From IMG/VR virus record IMGVR_UViG_3300048591_000707, positions 1 to 43,439 of that record: DNA of 43,439 bases; one strand, given 5' to 3'. This document shows positions 22,545-30,996 of the stretch, in pieces (positions within the stretch are counted from its first letter, which is position 1; the number at the start of each line of letters is the position of its first letter). The notes beneath the pieces were generated by a model. It worked only from the letters and a program-made list of their open reading frames with translations. It ran no database searches and had not been told where the DNA came from. Source of the DNA: a virus. The position numbers and the translations under genes are program-made.

Positions 22545-23662
22545 TTTCTTTCCTGGTTCATCTTGATCAGCAAGTCTTCAGCCTCGTCATACGAAGGCGG
22601 CGTGGCGTTGGGGTACAACCGCTTGTACTCCTCGATCTTCGCTTCCACATCACGGCGGGGAGGTGCCATCATCTTGCGGAAAGCTCGTGACATCGCCGGG
22701 GCAGTCTCCCGAAGAATTTCGGCTTCCTCCTCCTTGGTAATGAGGCCCATCATTCGACTGCTCTGAATCGTCTCGGTGTAAGAGCCGAGTCTTTGAGCAA
22801 CGCTGCTCCAGTCCTGCGGAGTCATCGGGCGGTCGGGCGACTCATTCTTGATCTGCTCGTTAATCCGCTTGATGTCAGCATAGGTCTTGGCTATCGACGC
22901 CGCAGCTTCCTTCTCTTGCAGCTTCAAGCGATCCTTCTGGAGTTGAAGTTCCTTATCGCGATAAGTCTGCGTTCTACCGAATTCAGTTCTACGCTGTTTA
23001 AGTTCCTCCTCCTGAAGCTTTAATCGAGCTTTGAACTGAGCCACATCATTGTCCATGCGCTCGATTTCGAGGTTCAGCTTCTCATTGTTCAGTTGACTGA
23101 GAACCCCAAACTGAGTCTCGTCCTGCTTAAGCTTATCCTTCTGAATCGTGCGACCTTCCCGCGCATCCTCAATGCCAGCTTCGATGCGCTGCTGCTCAAG
23201 GCCAAGGCGGGTCTCTTCCCGCTTATCAGCAGCCTGTTGGCGCTTGAGTTGAGCAGCTTCCCGTTCGCGCTCAGCCACCATCGCGGAGTGCAGGGCCAAG
23301 GTATTGTAACCGCTGGCTACGGACTGTGCCATCCGTCCCCATCCGGTCTGGCCGGGCTGTAAGGGCTGGCCCATCTGCGCACCAGCGGCGAGCAGGAACT
23401 GGGTGAAGCGCGGATCTTTGACGGCTTCCATAAGTCTCGACTGAGCCCCACCCGGACCCACGGAGGTAGGCACAGGTGTTGCTCCCGGAGGCTGATTCGG
23501 GTCCGGCATGGGAGCTGCCACAGGCGGCGGCGAGGGAATGAAGGGCGGCGTCCCGCCCGGCTGCCCGATGTTGGGATACACAGGCACAGGCGGATACGGA
23601 TAGGCCCTGCCGGGATACTGCGCTCTCGGGATTCGCAAGGGAGAATTGGGTCGCTGGGGCAT
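22541..23662 (-). CDS. Coiled-coil ejection-type virion protein (373 aa)
   Basis: The N-terminal 80 residues are Pro-rich (PPFIPSPPPVAAPMPDP) and include GPGGA from repeat copy 8. Residues about 120-280 are a long charged coiled coil (AEREREAAQLKRQQAADKRE; LKLQEEELKQRRTEF), and the C-terminus is helical. This layout is typical of internal core or ejection proteins in short-tailed phages. The SD is the AAAGGA within operator copy 3 directly upstream. Its stop overlaps the start of the giant protein. Confidence 0.7.
   Translation of the reverse strand: MPQRPNSPLRIPRAQYPGRAYPYPPVPVYPNIGQPGGTPPFIPSPPPVAAPMPDPNQPPGATPVPTSVGPGGAQSRLMEAVKDPRFTQFLLAAGAQMGQPLQPGQTGWGRMAQSVASGYNTLALHSAMVAEREREAAQLKRQQAADKREETRLGLEQQRIEAGIEDAREGRTIQKDKLKQDETQFGVLSQLNNEKLNLEIERMDNDVAQFKARLKLQEEELKQRRTEFGRTQTYRDKELQLQKDRLKLQEKEAAASIAKTYADIKRINEQIKNESPDRPMTPQDWSSVAQRLGSYTETIQSSRMMGLITKEEEAEILRETAPAMSRAFRKMMAPPRRDVEAKIEEYKRLYPNATPPSYDEAEDLLIKMNQERK
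23443..23459 (-). repeat. 17-bp dispersed repeat, copy 8 (coding, GPGGA)
   Basis: Exact copy read GPGGA at the junction between the Pro-rich N-terminus and the helical part of the coiled-coil protein. Confidence 0.9.
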
Positions 23663-23668
23663 TTAATA

Positions 23669-23695
23669 CCGTCCTTTAATCGGTTCAAATTACGG
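23669..23695. promoter_or_regulatory. 27-bp palindromic operator, copy 3
   Basis: Occupies most of the 39-bp gap upstream of the coiled-coil gene. On the minus strand its far arm supplies AAAGGA, the SD for the start at 23662, so a bound protein could affect translation or transcription here. Confidence 0.65.
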
Positions 23696-23701
23696 TTAGA
23701 A

Positions 23702-24640
23702 TTAACGTGCTGGCGGCTGAAAGAGCGCAGCCAAAATCTCACCAAGGGAAAGCTGTTGCCGCTGTCGCTGCGCGTTCTGGAACAGCGAGGTCTTCATGTT
23801 CGGATCTCCCACAACCGGGGCCGGACCAGCGGCGAGCGGTGCACCACCTGCCCCGGACAAGGCTGCTCCAAGTGCCGGTAGCCCACCACCCCCACCTGAC
23901 GACGGCGGCGTTTCAGGTGTTGCAGGCGGCTGCGCGGGCGGAAGCGCGGGCGGCGGAATGACTGGAATCGGGATCTCCGGCTCAGGCATCGGCGGTTCCA
24001 CAGGCGGAGGCGGAGGTGGACCAGGAGGCGGTGGCTGGCCAGGAACACCCGGTTCAGCAGGCGGAGCCACAACATCAATCGGGAAGGTTGGCACTCCAGT
24101 TGTCGGCGGATAAATCACTGTTCCGGGCGGAAGCCAAGGTAACTGTGGCGCTTCTGGTACTTCAGCTTCCGGAGGAGGCGGCTCAGTCGGCATTGGAGCA
24201 ACCACATCAATCGGAAACGTGGGAGTCTCGCCGGGCCAGGGCGGAAGCGGAAGTGCTCCCGGGAATCCACCCGAAGGATCACTGCGCGGAGCACCTGCGG
24301 AAGGTCCGCCCAGAGAAGTACCGGGACGTGTTGATCCCTCTCCTCGATAGGTCGGATCACCCCCAGGCGGTGTGGGCGGATCAACCTCGCCAGGAATCGG
24401 CATCGGAGCCTCGACGGGCGGCGGCATCGGTCCCGGCCAGGGCCACGGAATCGCTCCCGGCACAGGTAGCCCGATCGAGGCCCAGTCCCACCAATCCCAC
24501 CAACCAGGCTGCGCACCGGGAGGCGGAGCCAAGAAACCTCCACCCCCACCTTGCGCGCCCATACCGGGACCAGTTGACATGGGCGGGATGAAGTCCCACC
24601 AGCTGTCGGGATCAATGTACTGAGGTGATGAATTAGGCAT
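23702..24640 (-). CDS. Pro/Gly-rich virion-associated protein (312 aa)
   Basis: Almost entirely low complexity: about a third Pro, with Gly, Ala and Trp, and runs such as PPPPGPPPPPPVEPP. The nine-residue block PTFPIDVVA occurs twice, about 50 residues apart. Only the last 40 residues (MKTSLFQNAQRQRQQLSLGE, then ILAALF) look folded. It probably acts as an extended linker or ejection protein inside the capsid, like its neighbours. The start is set by ATAAAGAG directly upstream, next to repeat copy 9. Base composition is skewed by the Pro codons. Confidence 0.7.
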   Translation of the reverse strand: MPNSSPQYIDPDSWWDFIPPMSTGPGMGAQGGGGGFLAPPPGAQPGWWDWWDWASIGLPVPGAIPWPWPGPMPPPVEAPMPIPGEVDPPTPPGGDPTYRGEGSTRPGTSLGGPSAGAPRSDPSGGFPGALPLPPWPGETPTFPIDVVAPMPTEPPPPEAEVPEAPQLPWLPPGTVIYPPTTGVPTFPIDVVAPPAEPGVPGQPPPPGPPPPPPVEPPMPEPEIPIPVIPPPALPPAQPPATPETPPSSGGGGGLPALGAALSGAGGAPLAAGPAPVVGDPNMKTSLFQNAQRQRQQLSLGEILAALFQPPAR

Positions 24641-24652
24641 CTCTTTATCCTT

Positions 24653-24669
24653 GGGTCCGGGTGGGGCTC
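24653..24669 (+). repeat. 17-bp dispersed repeat, copy 9 (intergenic)
   Basis: Exact forward copy on the + strand in the 37-bp gap upstream of the Pro-rich gene. The leftward mRNA therefore carries the GAGCCCC sense, unlike most other late copies. Confidence 0.9.
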
Positions 24670-24677
24670 AGTCCGAA

Positions 24678-25493
24678 TTACGGGAACAACTTCTTCAGAA
24701 TGTCGATCAACAGGGCTCCACCAGTGAGACCTGCACCGATTGCTTGTCCAACACCACCGCCTTCAGCAGTGACCTCGGAGGTCTGCGTGCCGCCGAACGG
24801 ACTCTTGATCAGGTTCGCGTACTCCATCAATTTCTGGTAGGGCAGGTTCTGCTCGTACTGATGGCGAGCCACAGCTTCATCAATCTTCGCCTGTTCCAGT
24901 CCGCGTTCTTTCTCACCCACACCAGCCAGCACCATCCCCGGCGCATAGGCGTTCTGCTGTAGGGCGGGCGACATACCCAGTCCGCTGACAAGGGTACTCA
25001 ACCCCTGGCTGTAGGCGTTGCCGAGAATCCCGGCCTTCGTGTTCATGGCTTGCTGGGCTGCGCGCTCCATACCTTGCGCTTCAGCAATCCCTTGACGTGA
25101 ACCACCGATCTGCCCAGCGCCGATTGCTCCGGACTTGATCCCCGGCAGGACCTCTTCACGAAGCTGTTGGATGATCGGCTGCGTCGCCTGCTGAGCCATG
25201 TTCTGCACAACAGGATTCTGGTCCACCTGATAGGCAGTCAACGCCGTTCCGAGGGCGGGCTTCAGCAATTCGTCATTTTGCTGCGCGTTGCGTGCCGCCG
25301 TCTCCTGCAGGTAGTTTGCCCCCAGCGTTTCGGCGGGCTGAAATCCTGCAACTGTACTACCGGGAAAGAACGTAGGTCCAGGAGAGTCGTACAGCCGCTT
25401 GGCTTCCGACATCATCGAGCCGACATAAGGCTCTTGAAACCCAGGCAGTCCAGACGTGCTGGTCGATCTCGTGGTGCCAGTACCCTTACTCAT
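24678..25493 (-). CDS. Virion structural/ejection protein (271 aa)
   Basis: The ATG at 25493 is chosen because AAAGGAG precedes it; a longer frame overlaps the GNAT-like gene by 98 bp. It is rich in Gln, Ala and Gly, with helical segments (LKPALGTALTAYQVDQNPVV; GISKQGIAEAQG-like region near 130) and a C-terminal GAGLTGGALLIDILKKLF that could touch membrane. Proteins of this type, often ending in a Gly-rich hydrophobic segment, are found next to the ejection proteins of short-tailed phages. The exact role is inferred from position. Confidence 0.65.
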   Translation of the reverse strand: MSKGTGTTRSTSTSGLPGFQEPYVGSMMSEAKRLYDSPGPTFFPGSTVAGFQPAETLGANYLQETAARNAQQNDELLKPALGTALTAYQVDQNPVVQNMAQQATQPIIQQLREEVLPGIKSGAIGAGQIGGSRQGIAEAQGMERAAQQAMNTKAGILGNAYSQGLSTLVSGLGMSPALQQNAYAPGMVLAGVGEKERGLEQAKIDEAVARHQYEQNLPYQKLMEYANLIKSPFGGTQTSEVTAEGGGVGQAIGAGLTGGALLIDILKKLFP

Positions 25494-25908
25494 TGGGCAA
25501 CTCCTTTGAATACACTGTGTAGACAGGTTCGTAGTCCAGCTTCTCGAGGGCTGGTCCGAATCCCTTGCGGCCAGCAAATTCAATCCATCGGCACTTATGA
25601 TCCCACCCGAAACTGATCAGTGCCTGATTCATCTCGGCCTGCCACTCGGCCATACGTTCCCCGGCCAGTGTCAGGACACGGACCACAGCTCCGCACTCGT
25701 AGTCTGTGATCGAAGTGGTCAGCACACCGATCAGCCTGGGACCGTCCATGATCTCCCAGAACTGGACTGTTTCAGTCTCAGCCTGTGAGAGCAGCCCTTT
25801 CGCCGTACACTCGCCGCGTGAGTGGCTGAGCGCTTCTTCCAGATAAGGCCGATAATGAAAAGCTCGGCGTAGAACATCGGCCACCTTAACACGCTGAACT
25901 CGTATCAT
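25486..25908 (-). CDS. GNAT-like acetyltransferase-fold protein (140 aa)
   Basis: The ATG at 25908 overlaps the stop of the preceding gene; upstream frame extension has no better SD. The strand-helix pattern fits a small GNAT fold: VLTTSITDYECGAVVRVLTL, then a helix AEWQAEMNQALISFGWDHKC, and the C-terminal WIEFAGRKGFGPALEKLDYE followed by PVYTVYSKEL, typical of the last GNAT strands. The acetyl-CoA loop (Q/RxxGxG/A) is not evident, so activity is doubtful. GNAT-like proteins occur in late regions of several podoviruses with unknown roles. Confidence 0.6.
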   Translation of the reverse strand: MIRVQRVKVADVLRRAFHYRPYLEEALSHSRGECTAKGLLSQAETETVQFWEIMDGPRLIGVLTTSITDYECGAVVRVLTLAGERMAEWQAEMNQALISFGWDHKCRWIEFAGRKGFGPALEKLDYEPVYTVYSKELPNE

Positions 25909-26138
25909 AGCTTGACCCAACTTCCTGAGACGTATTGATAAAGTCCACGACCGCTGCCAGGATCCCAATAAGTTCCATCTGCAAAAGCGAACGTGCCCTC
26001 AATAAGGCGGGCTGGCGGAGCGTGCTGAGGGACCGTTAGCGACTCTAGCAGATCATTCAAACGAAGCTGCAGCTCCCGAACTTGCTGCTCCAAGCCAAGC
26101 AGCGAAGGTGTCGCGGCGGGTCGAAAAGGCTGACTCAT
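25905..26138 (-). CDS. Small coiled-coil virion-associated protein (77 aa)
   Basis: Overlaps both neighbours by four bases, so it is embedded in the late operon. Residues 14-36 form a short amphipathic helix (LGLEQQVRELQLRLNDLLE). The C-terminus (FADGTYWDPGSGRGLYQYVS, then GSWVKL) is a short beta-like module common at the ends of phage fibre or tail-associated proteins. Possibly a minor tail component. Confidence 0.6.
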   Translation of the reverse strand: MSQPFRPAATPSLLGLEQQVRELQLRLNDLLESLTVPQHAPPARLIEGTFAFADGTYWDPGSGRGLYQYVSGSWVKL

Positions 26139-27706
26139 CTGCCCTCCTTAAGCTGGATCACTTCCAAGAAGTGCCCATGCCACTGCCAACGCGCGTTCGA
26201 TGTGCAGGTCACCCGGAAAGCCAGATAACGCCCTGTCACGAACAGCTCGCACTCAGTGTCCTGACCAACAACAAAGGTGCGGACATCTCCCCACAGCAGC
26301 GCGCTGTTGAGCGCGTCCTGCGATCCGCCCTGAATCGAGAACACCGTTCCTTCCGGAGCGACGATCAAAGGCCGCAGCACAGCCAGAGTTTTGTACGAGT
26401 ACTCGTCGATCTCTTGCGGAGAGATCTGAATGATACCCGACCGTTCAAGCTCAACGACCATCGGCCCTGTGTTGTCGGGATGAATAATCTTGATGTCCTC
26501 AGCCACATCAGGGACAGCTGTCAAGATAGAAGTCACCAGACGTGGCGTGCCGGGGGTATCCCAAGTTATCCCGTCACTGAGGTCCCAAGCGATCTCATCC
26601 TCCATGTCCCAATAATCCAGTCCACTAACACCCTGCAATCGCATTGCCTGGGCGGACCGAATACCCTCAGTCGTGCGAACATTCCAAGTGTCCAAGCGAT
26701 AGTTCCACACGAGTACAGTGTCGAGCAGCTGCCCGGCTGTGGGGAAGAAGATCCAAATCTCTTTGGACTCCGGCAGATGTACCACCCGAGTCAGGTAGTA
26801 ATAGGTAGTATTCAGGTTCTGGAAGAACCAACGACGTACCTTGCCGTCAGCCACACTAAGTACTTCTTGACCGTTGTGTACAACTAAGTCATCCTGCGAC
26901 ACCAAAAACTGCTGCTGGCGGAAATTCGTTACACAATCCTGAGCCAACAACCCCACACTGTCAAACAGGCGATAAAAGTCGAAGATTGCTTGCCCGCCAA
27001 CGAAGCGCATCGCCCACGTCTCCTCGCTGGTGTAGACCATGTTAACGTCTCTGTACTGAAGACAGTCAACCAGCTCAGCGTCCCCCTGCGCAAGCGAGAC
27101 CTCGCCTGCCGAGCGAGTAGCATCTGTTTCATCCCACGAAGCTGGCAGCGTACCTGGATCAGCGGCATCCGACCACTTGACCATACGCTTGTCGGTTGTC
27201 GAAGAGATAGTAACCTGCAATCCGACCAGAAAACTTTTGTAGGCCCGCAGAACCTTGACACGAACAGACGCAGGCCAAGCAGGAAGATCAATCAACCTTG
27301 TGGTCAGGTTGACAGGATTCCAAGATTGCGGAATGTCGACTCCATTATTGTAGAGTCCGAAGCCGTGAAACTGTGCATGATTCCATGACCCAAGCGCTGG
27401 GGTCGAATAATCTCCGGATAACCGTGTAATATCAGCTTGGGCGGCTGCCGAGAAACCTCGAGCCTTAGCAAGCCCGAAGTACACTCCATACACACCATTA
27501 GAGGGAGCAGGAAAAATGGCGTAGGGCGCAACTGCCGGGGTCAGTAAGGAGACTGGAACCGGACCCACAATCAGAGCGCCCCCGCGAGTATGCATATTGA
27601 CAAGCTTAGTCCAGGCCGCAGTCTGCAACTTTTGCGGAGTTGTGTCGGCAATGAAACCGAACTTATCCACGTCGGTAACAGGGATGCGAACAGGGCTACT
27701 TGACAT
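26135..27706 (-). CDS. Tail nozzle / stabilization protein, beta-propeller type (523 aa)
   Basis: Long, beta-rich and without obvious catalytic motifs. It has repeated strand-turn segments (GVYGVYFGLAKARGF; DLVVHNGQEVLSVADGKVRR; KEIWIFFPTAGQLLDTVLVW). Such sequences are typical of the phage stabilization or nozzle proteins of short-tailed phages (T7 gp12-like, P22 gp10-like), which close the tail tip. Its place next to ejection and lysis genes fits. No tape measure gene was found, which supports a podovirus tail. Confidence 0.7.
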   Translation of the reverse strand: MSSSPVRIPVTDVDKFGFIADTTPQKLQTAAWTKLVNMHTRGGALIVGPVPVSLLTPAVAPYAIFPAPSNGVYGVYFGLAKARGFSAAAQADITRLSGDYSTPALGSWNHAQFHGFGLYNNGVDIPQSWNPVNLTTRLIDLPAWPASVRVKVLRAYKSFLVGLQVTISSTTDKRMVKWSDAADPGTLPASWDETDATRSAGEVSLAQGDAELVDCLQYRDVNMVYTSEETWAMRFVGGQAIFDFYRLFDSVGLLAQDCVTNFRQQQFLVSQDDLVVHNGQEVLSVADGKVRRWFFQNLNTTYYYLTRVVHLPESKEIWIFFPTAGQLLDTVLVWNYRLDTWNVRTTEGIRSAQAMRLQGVSGLDYWDMEDEIAWDLSDGITWDTPGTPRLVTSILTAVPDVAEDIKIIHPDNTGPMVVELERSGIIQISPQEIDEYSYKTLAVLRPLIVAPEGTVFSIQGGSQDALNSALLWGDVRTFVVGQDTECELFVTGRYLAFRVTCTSNARWQWHGHFLEVIQLKEGR

Positions 27707-27968
27707 CCTTGAACTCCTTGGCTAAACCACAAGTCACCGGACATTTCTCAGCCACGCGATGAAGGGAACGAGAGATAACGCTCAGCTCTTCTTTTGTCGC
27801 AAAGCGTATTGAGTACTCCTTCTCACGCTCAACAAGTTTGGTGTACCAGTCGCTGTCGACCTTGCCTACAGCCCTACTGATCTCGGATCTGACGATATAC
27901 AGAAAAAGCATCGTCAGCATTGTGAGGGCTGCGGAGATTGCTGACACAGCTGTCCAGATACTTTCCAT
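27696..27968 (-). CDS. N-terminally anchored small protein, spanin or holin candidate (90 aa)
   Basis: One clear N-terminal membrane helix (AVSAISAALTMLTMLFLYIV, about 7-26) is followed by a soluble charged helix (WYTKLVEREKEYSIRF) and a C-terminal CPVTC pair. An N-terminal anchor plus a periplasmic coiled helix resembles inner-membrane spanins or hole-associated proteins. The start shares TAATG with the preceding gene's stop. No outer-membrane partner or lipobox was found, so the function remains open. Confidence 0.6.
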   Translation of the reverse strand: MESIWTAVSAISAALTMLTMLFLYIVRSEISRAVGKVDSDWYTKLVEREKEYSIRFATKEELSVISRSLHRVAEKCPVTCGLAKEFKDVK

Positions 27969-28204
27969 TAGCGAGAGTGCTCTTTTTGCTGAAGATCTTG
28001 CACATCCTGCTTGGTACGTGCGTCCTGCTCAGCAGGCTGACCTTCACGAAGCATGATCAGGCCAATGGCGGCAGCGATTCCGCCTTGAATCTCGGCGTCT
28101 GCGATACTGAGCGGATTTTCGACAATCTTGGTCCCGATCAGGATCAAGCTCGCAACACCAGCCAGGGTGCTTCTCCAACTTTTCCAGTTCTTCCATCTGT
28201 TCAT
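27968..28204 (-). CDS. Probable holin (78 aa)
   Basis: Start follows AGGAGG. After a basic N-terminus (NRWKNWKSWRSTLAG) there are two hydrophobic stretches (VASLILIGTKIV and GGIAAAIGLIMLRE) and a charged polar tail (GQPAEQDARTKQDVQDLQQK). The W-S-T-x-A-G start followed by a GLI-type segment is typical of small two-helix phage holins, which hold the cell membrane until lysis. A matching endolysin was not recognised next to it. Confidence 0.65.
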   Translation of the reverse strand: MNRWKNWKSWRSTLAGVASLILIGTKIVENPLSIADAEIQGGIAAAIGLIMLREGQPAEQDARTKQDVQDLQQKEHSR

Positions 28205-28212
28205 AAAACCTC

Positions 28213-30996
28213 CTAAGGCACTTCAAATGTTCCAGTTGCACGAGCCGTACCGCAGCTTACTCGGTAGTGGTAAGTGCCCGTACTGAGAGAGGAAACAACA
28301 AACTCGTGGACTCGACCTTTGCGCGTGTCAGTCGAATCGGCGCTGTCATCACTCGTCGCCGGAGCTGAGGCCCCAACGTATACACGACAGGCTGCACCAG
28401 AAGGAGCCACATACCTGAGCGTAGCCACGCCAGCAGATACTGTCGCCCTTAGGTTATGAACTGGTTTGTCCGGATCGAACAGCCAGCGCGGGTCGCTGTA
28501 GCTGGAATAGATCCCGGTGATCCCTACTGACTCATTCGTGTGGCAGTTTGCTGCGAACACCTCAGATGCTCGTGCTGAGGTGAGAAAGTCAGAAGACCAC
28601 CTACCTGCCGCACACATCCCTTCAGCATAACTGCCGCCGTCCGACATCAACGTATCTTGTCCAATCAGAATTGATGGAAGCGCGTAGGTGTAGGCGGATA
28701 CAAGCTCCCCGTATCCTGTCCCTGGACGTGTACAACTGACGGTTGTGCCGTTCGTGCGAGCACCTCGTGAGGAGGCGTTATACCCTCGCCCACCACGCCA
28801 AGTGCTACCAGCGATCATGTTGCTGCCTTGTATATCCACAATCAGAACTGTCTCACCTACCCAGATAGTGAAAGGCGCACTGCCACAAACAGCGCTATTA
28901 GCCACAGGTATTGTGGTATCGTTGGCTCCGATATCAGCTGTCAGGGTTGTACTGTTGTTGAAGCGGACAGGGTAATGATACTGTCGTAAAATCGCCGGAT
29001 TTGAGCCGACATCTGTCACAGCCTTCTCGTACCGCTCCGCATGGTGCTTCGCAAGGGCACACGCCAGTCCCTCGCCCCGGCACAGGTCGAAGTAGGCCAG
29101 ACCTACGAAGGTATCCATCCAGGGTGAACTGCCCGTCGAAACGATGGTCTGGTCAATGCCGCTGCGCTGCGCCGACGAACCGATCACTGTCGAGTGGCGA
29201 TTGGGGTTTCTGCTGGCTTGACCTTCAACACGGAAGCCATGACACCACTTGCTCGTATCTGTCGTCGGATCATAAGGATTCGTTGAACAAGGCTCGTAGT
29301 AATCACCATCAGTGATGTTGTAGTAACCCTCATGCTGCGCCAAGGCATCTTCAAGCTTTTCCCGAACATACCCATGCTGAGGATCTGCGTCAGGAATAAT
29401 CAAAGAAGCTCGCCATAGATTCCAAGTATGCCAAGCAACAGCTCTGTGGTTCAACTCTTCCGCACGAACAAACCCCCACGTCCCCTTGCGTTGACCGGAT
29501 TGGTGAGCGACCTGCTGCGCCCAGAAGAACAGGTGATGCGCAAGGAACGACTGCTCCTGCATGAAGAACCAGTCCCCTGTGACGAGGTACGCCAGCTGCG
29601 TGTGAGTATGTCGATGGGCGTTATCCGCAGCCCATCCAGTCCAGAGACTCTGTGAACCTGAGATCGGACCTACAGCTGTAGGTAGATTCGAGGTGTTGTA
29701 CATATAGAGATTGATGTTCGTCGTCGGACGAGTGTTTAGCGAGATCGGCATACCAAAAGCCGCCGTGCTGCCTCGGTAGTTCGCCAGCCCTGTTGCAAGT
29801 TCCCGAAGGTGATGCGGCTGCGAGGTAACGTACTCCGCGTTGCCGATAACGAGGTTGAGGAGGTCGGCCCGTTGCGTATAGAGCCACAGCGCCTCCCAGT
29901 GCGGGTAGAAGCCCCTATCGCCTCGTCCACCTGTTGCCGAGTAGGATCGTGTGCGATTACCACAAGATACACCTGTCAACGTGCAAGCAAAAGGAAAATC
30001 GTCGTTGATATTACCTGACCATCCAGCCAACGCCCCGTTGATCGAGGTCTGTCCGCCGAGTGCCGCCGTCTCCGTGATCGGCCCGAACGGGTAGCGGTAC
30101 GGCGGAATCATCTTCGAGTACTTCATGTACTCCATGTTGAAATCAGTGTTTGTGGCAACTGGTGCTGTGCCGTCCCTGAAAGTTTTCCGCCACCACGTTT
30201 GAGCAATCCCGCGAATACCAGTCTTGGTGAACACAGCAGTACCAGCTGATGTGTGAAGTTCCAGACTGTAGCGCTGGTCCTGGCGTGTCGTAGTCCAGTA
30301 ATTAGCAAGAATGTACTCAATATTCACCCCCACCCCCTGCGTGAAAGTGAGAACGAAGATCGGATGCAGGCTCCGGTGCGTCGTGTCATCGGCCCAGGTG
30401 CAGGTGTCATAAGGGGCTGTGCACCCTGAACCCAGCCAGCCGAAGTCGTACACACGACTCGAACTGGCATCCTCTACGATCACCGCCGTCACCAGTGGTC
30501 CGCGCGTCCAGTAAGTAAAACGACTGGCCGTCAGCATCGTACGGGCGTTTACGGTGCGCTGAGTCGTTGCACCTACTGGATCGGCTGAGACCCGCATCTC
30601 CGCATCCCACGTCCCGCCACCAAAAGCCAGCATCCCCGCACCATCCAGCCCCGCCGCCTCGCACGTCGCCTGATTGCCGAGGTGACAAAAGCTTGTAGTG
30701 TTTCTGAAATCCACGACGAGTGAACCAGAGATCGCAATCTCCGTGAGAGAGTAGCACACGTAAGCAAACCGAACAGAGCCATCACTCCACCTGTTTCGGA
30801 TCGTCACTTGCCAGCTGGAAGACGCCACGCCAGCCAGGTAAGGCTGCGGGTTGTTCGGAATCTCTCCTTGAGCGAAATAACGCGGAGTGCACTGAATCTG
30901 TCCAGCCGGAACAAGATCACCCGTAGACTGAACTGTCACCGCGTTCGACAGTCCCCAAAGAGAAAAAGACATCAGGAAAAGAGTCAGGAGTTTCAT
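28213..30996 (-). CDS. Large secreted-type protein, possible depolymerase/tailspike (927 aa)
   Basis: Begins with a textbook Sec signal peptide (MKLLTLFLMSFSLWGLSNA), unusual for a virion protein. The N-terminal domain contains RNRWSDGSVRFAYVCYSL, reminiscent of the W-DGS-R segment in PcRGLX/YetA-like carbohydrate proteins. The centre is helical and Trp/His-rich, as in alpha/alpha-toroid polysaccharide lyases. Many Cys residues occur in pairs, suggesting disulfides. The last about 90 residues (VHNLRATVSAGVATLRYVAP; STGTYHYRVSCG) resemble a fibronectin-III module. I infer a carbohydrate-active receptor-binding protein; the family assignment is weak. ATGA overlap with the preceding gene. Confidence 0.65.
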   Translation of the reverse strand: MKLLTLFLMSFSLWGLSNAVTVQSTGDLVPAGQIQCTPRYFAQGEIPNNPQPYLAGVASSSWQVTIRNRWSDGSVRFAYVCYSLTEIAISGSLVVDFRNTTSFCHLGNQATCEAAGLDGAGMLAFGGGTWDAEMRVSADPVGATTQRTVNARTMLTASRFTYWTRGPLVTAVIVEDASSSRVYDFGWLGSGCTAPYDTCTWADDTTHRSLHPIFVLTFTQGVGVNIEYILANYWTTTRQDQRYSLELHTSAGTAVFTKTGIRGIAQTWWRKTFRDGTAPVATNTDFNMEYMKYSKMIPPYRYPFGPITETAALGGQTSINGALAGWSGNINDDFPFACTLTGVSCGNRTRSYSATGGRGDRGFYPHWEALWLYTQRADLLNLVIGNAEYVTSQPHHLRELATGLANYRGSTAAFGMPISLNTRPTTNINLYMYNTSNLPTAVGPISGSQSLWTGWAADNAHRHTHTQLAYLVTGDWFFMQEQSFLAHHLFFWAQQVAHQSGQRKGTWGFVRAEELNHRAVAWHTWNLWRASLIIPDADPQHGYVREKLEDALAQHEGYYNITDGDYYEPCSTNPYDPTTDTSKWCHGFRVEGQASRNPNRHSTVIGSSAQRSGIDQTIVSTGSSPWMDTFVGLAYFDLCRGEGLACALAKHHAERYEKAVTDVGSNPAILRQYHYPVRFNNSTTLTADIGANDTTIPVANSAVCGSAPFTIWVGETVLIVDIQGSNMIAGSTWRGGRGYNASSRGARTNGTTVSCTRPGTGYGELVSAYTYALPSILIGQDTLMSDGGSYAEGMCAAGRWSSDFLTSARASEVFAANCHTNESVGITGIYSSYSDPRWLFDPDKPVHNLRATVSAGVATLRYVAPSGAACRVYVGASAPATSDDSADSTDTRKGRVHEFVVSSLSTGTYHYRVSCGTARATGTFEVP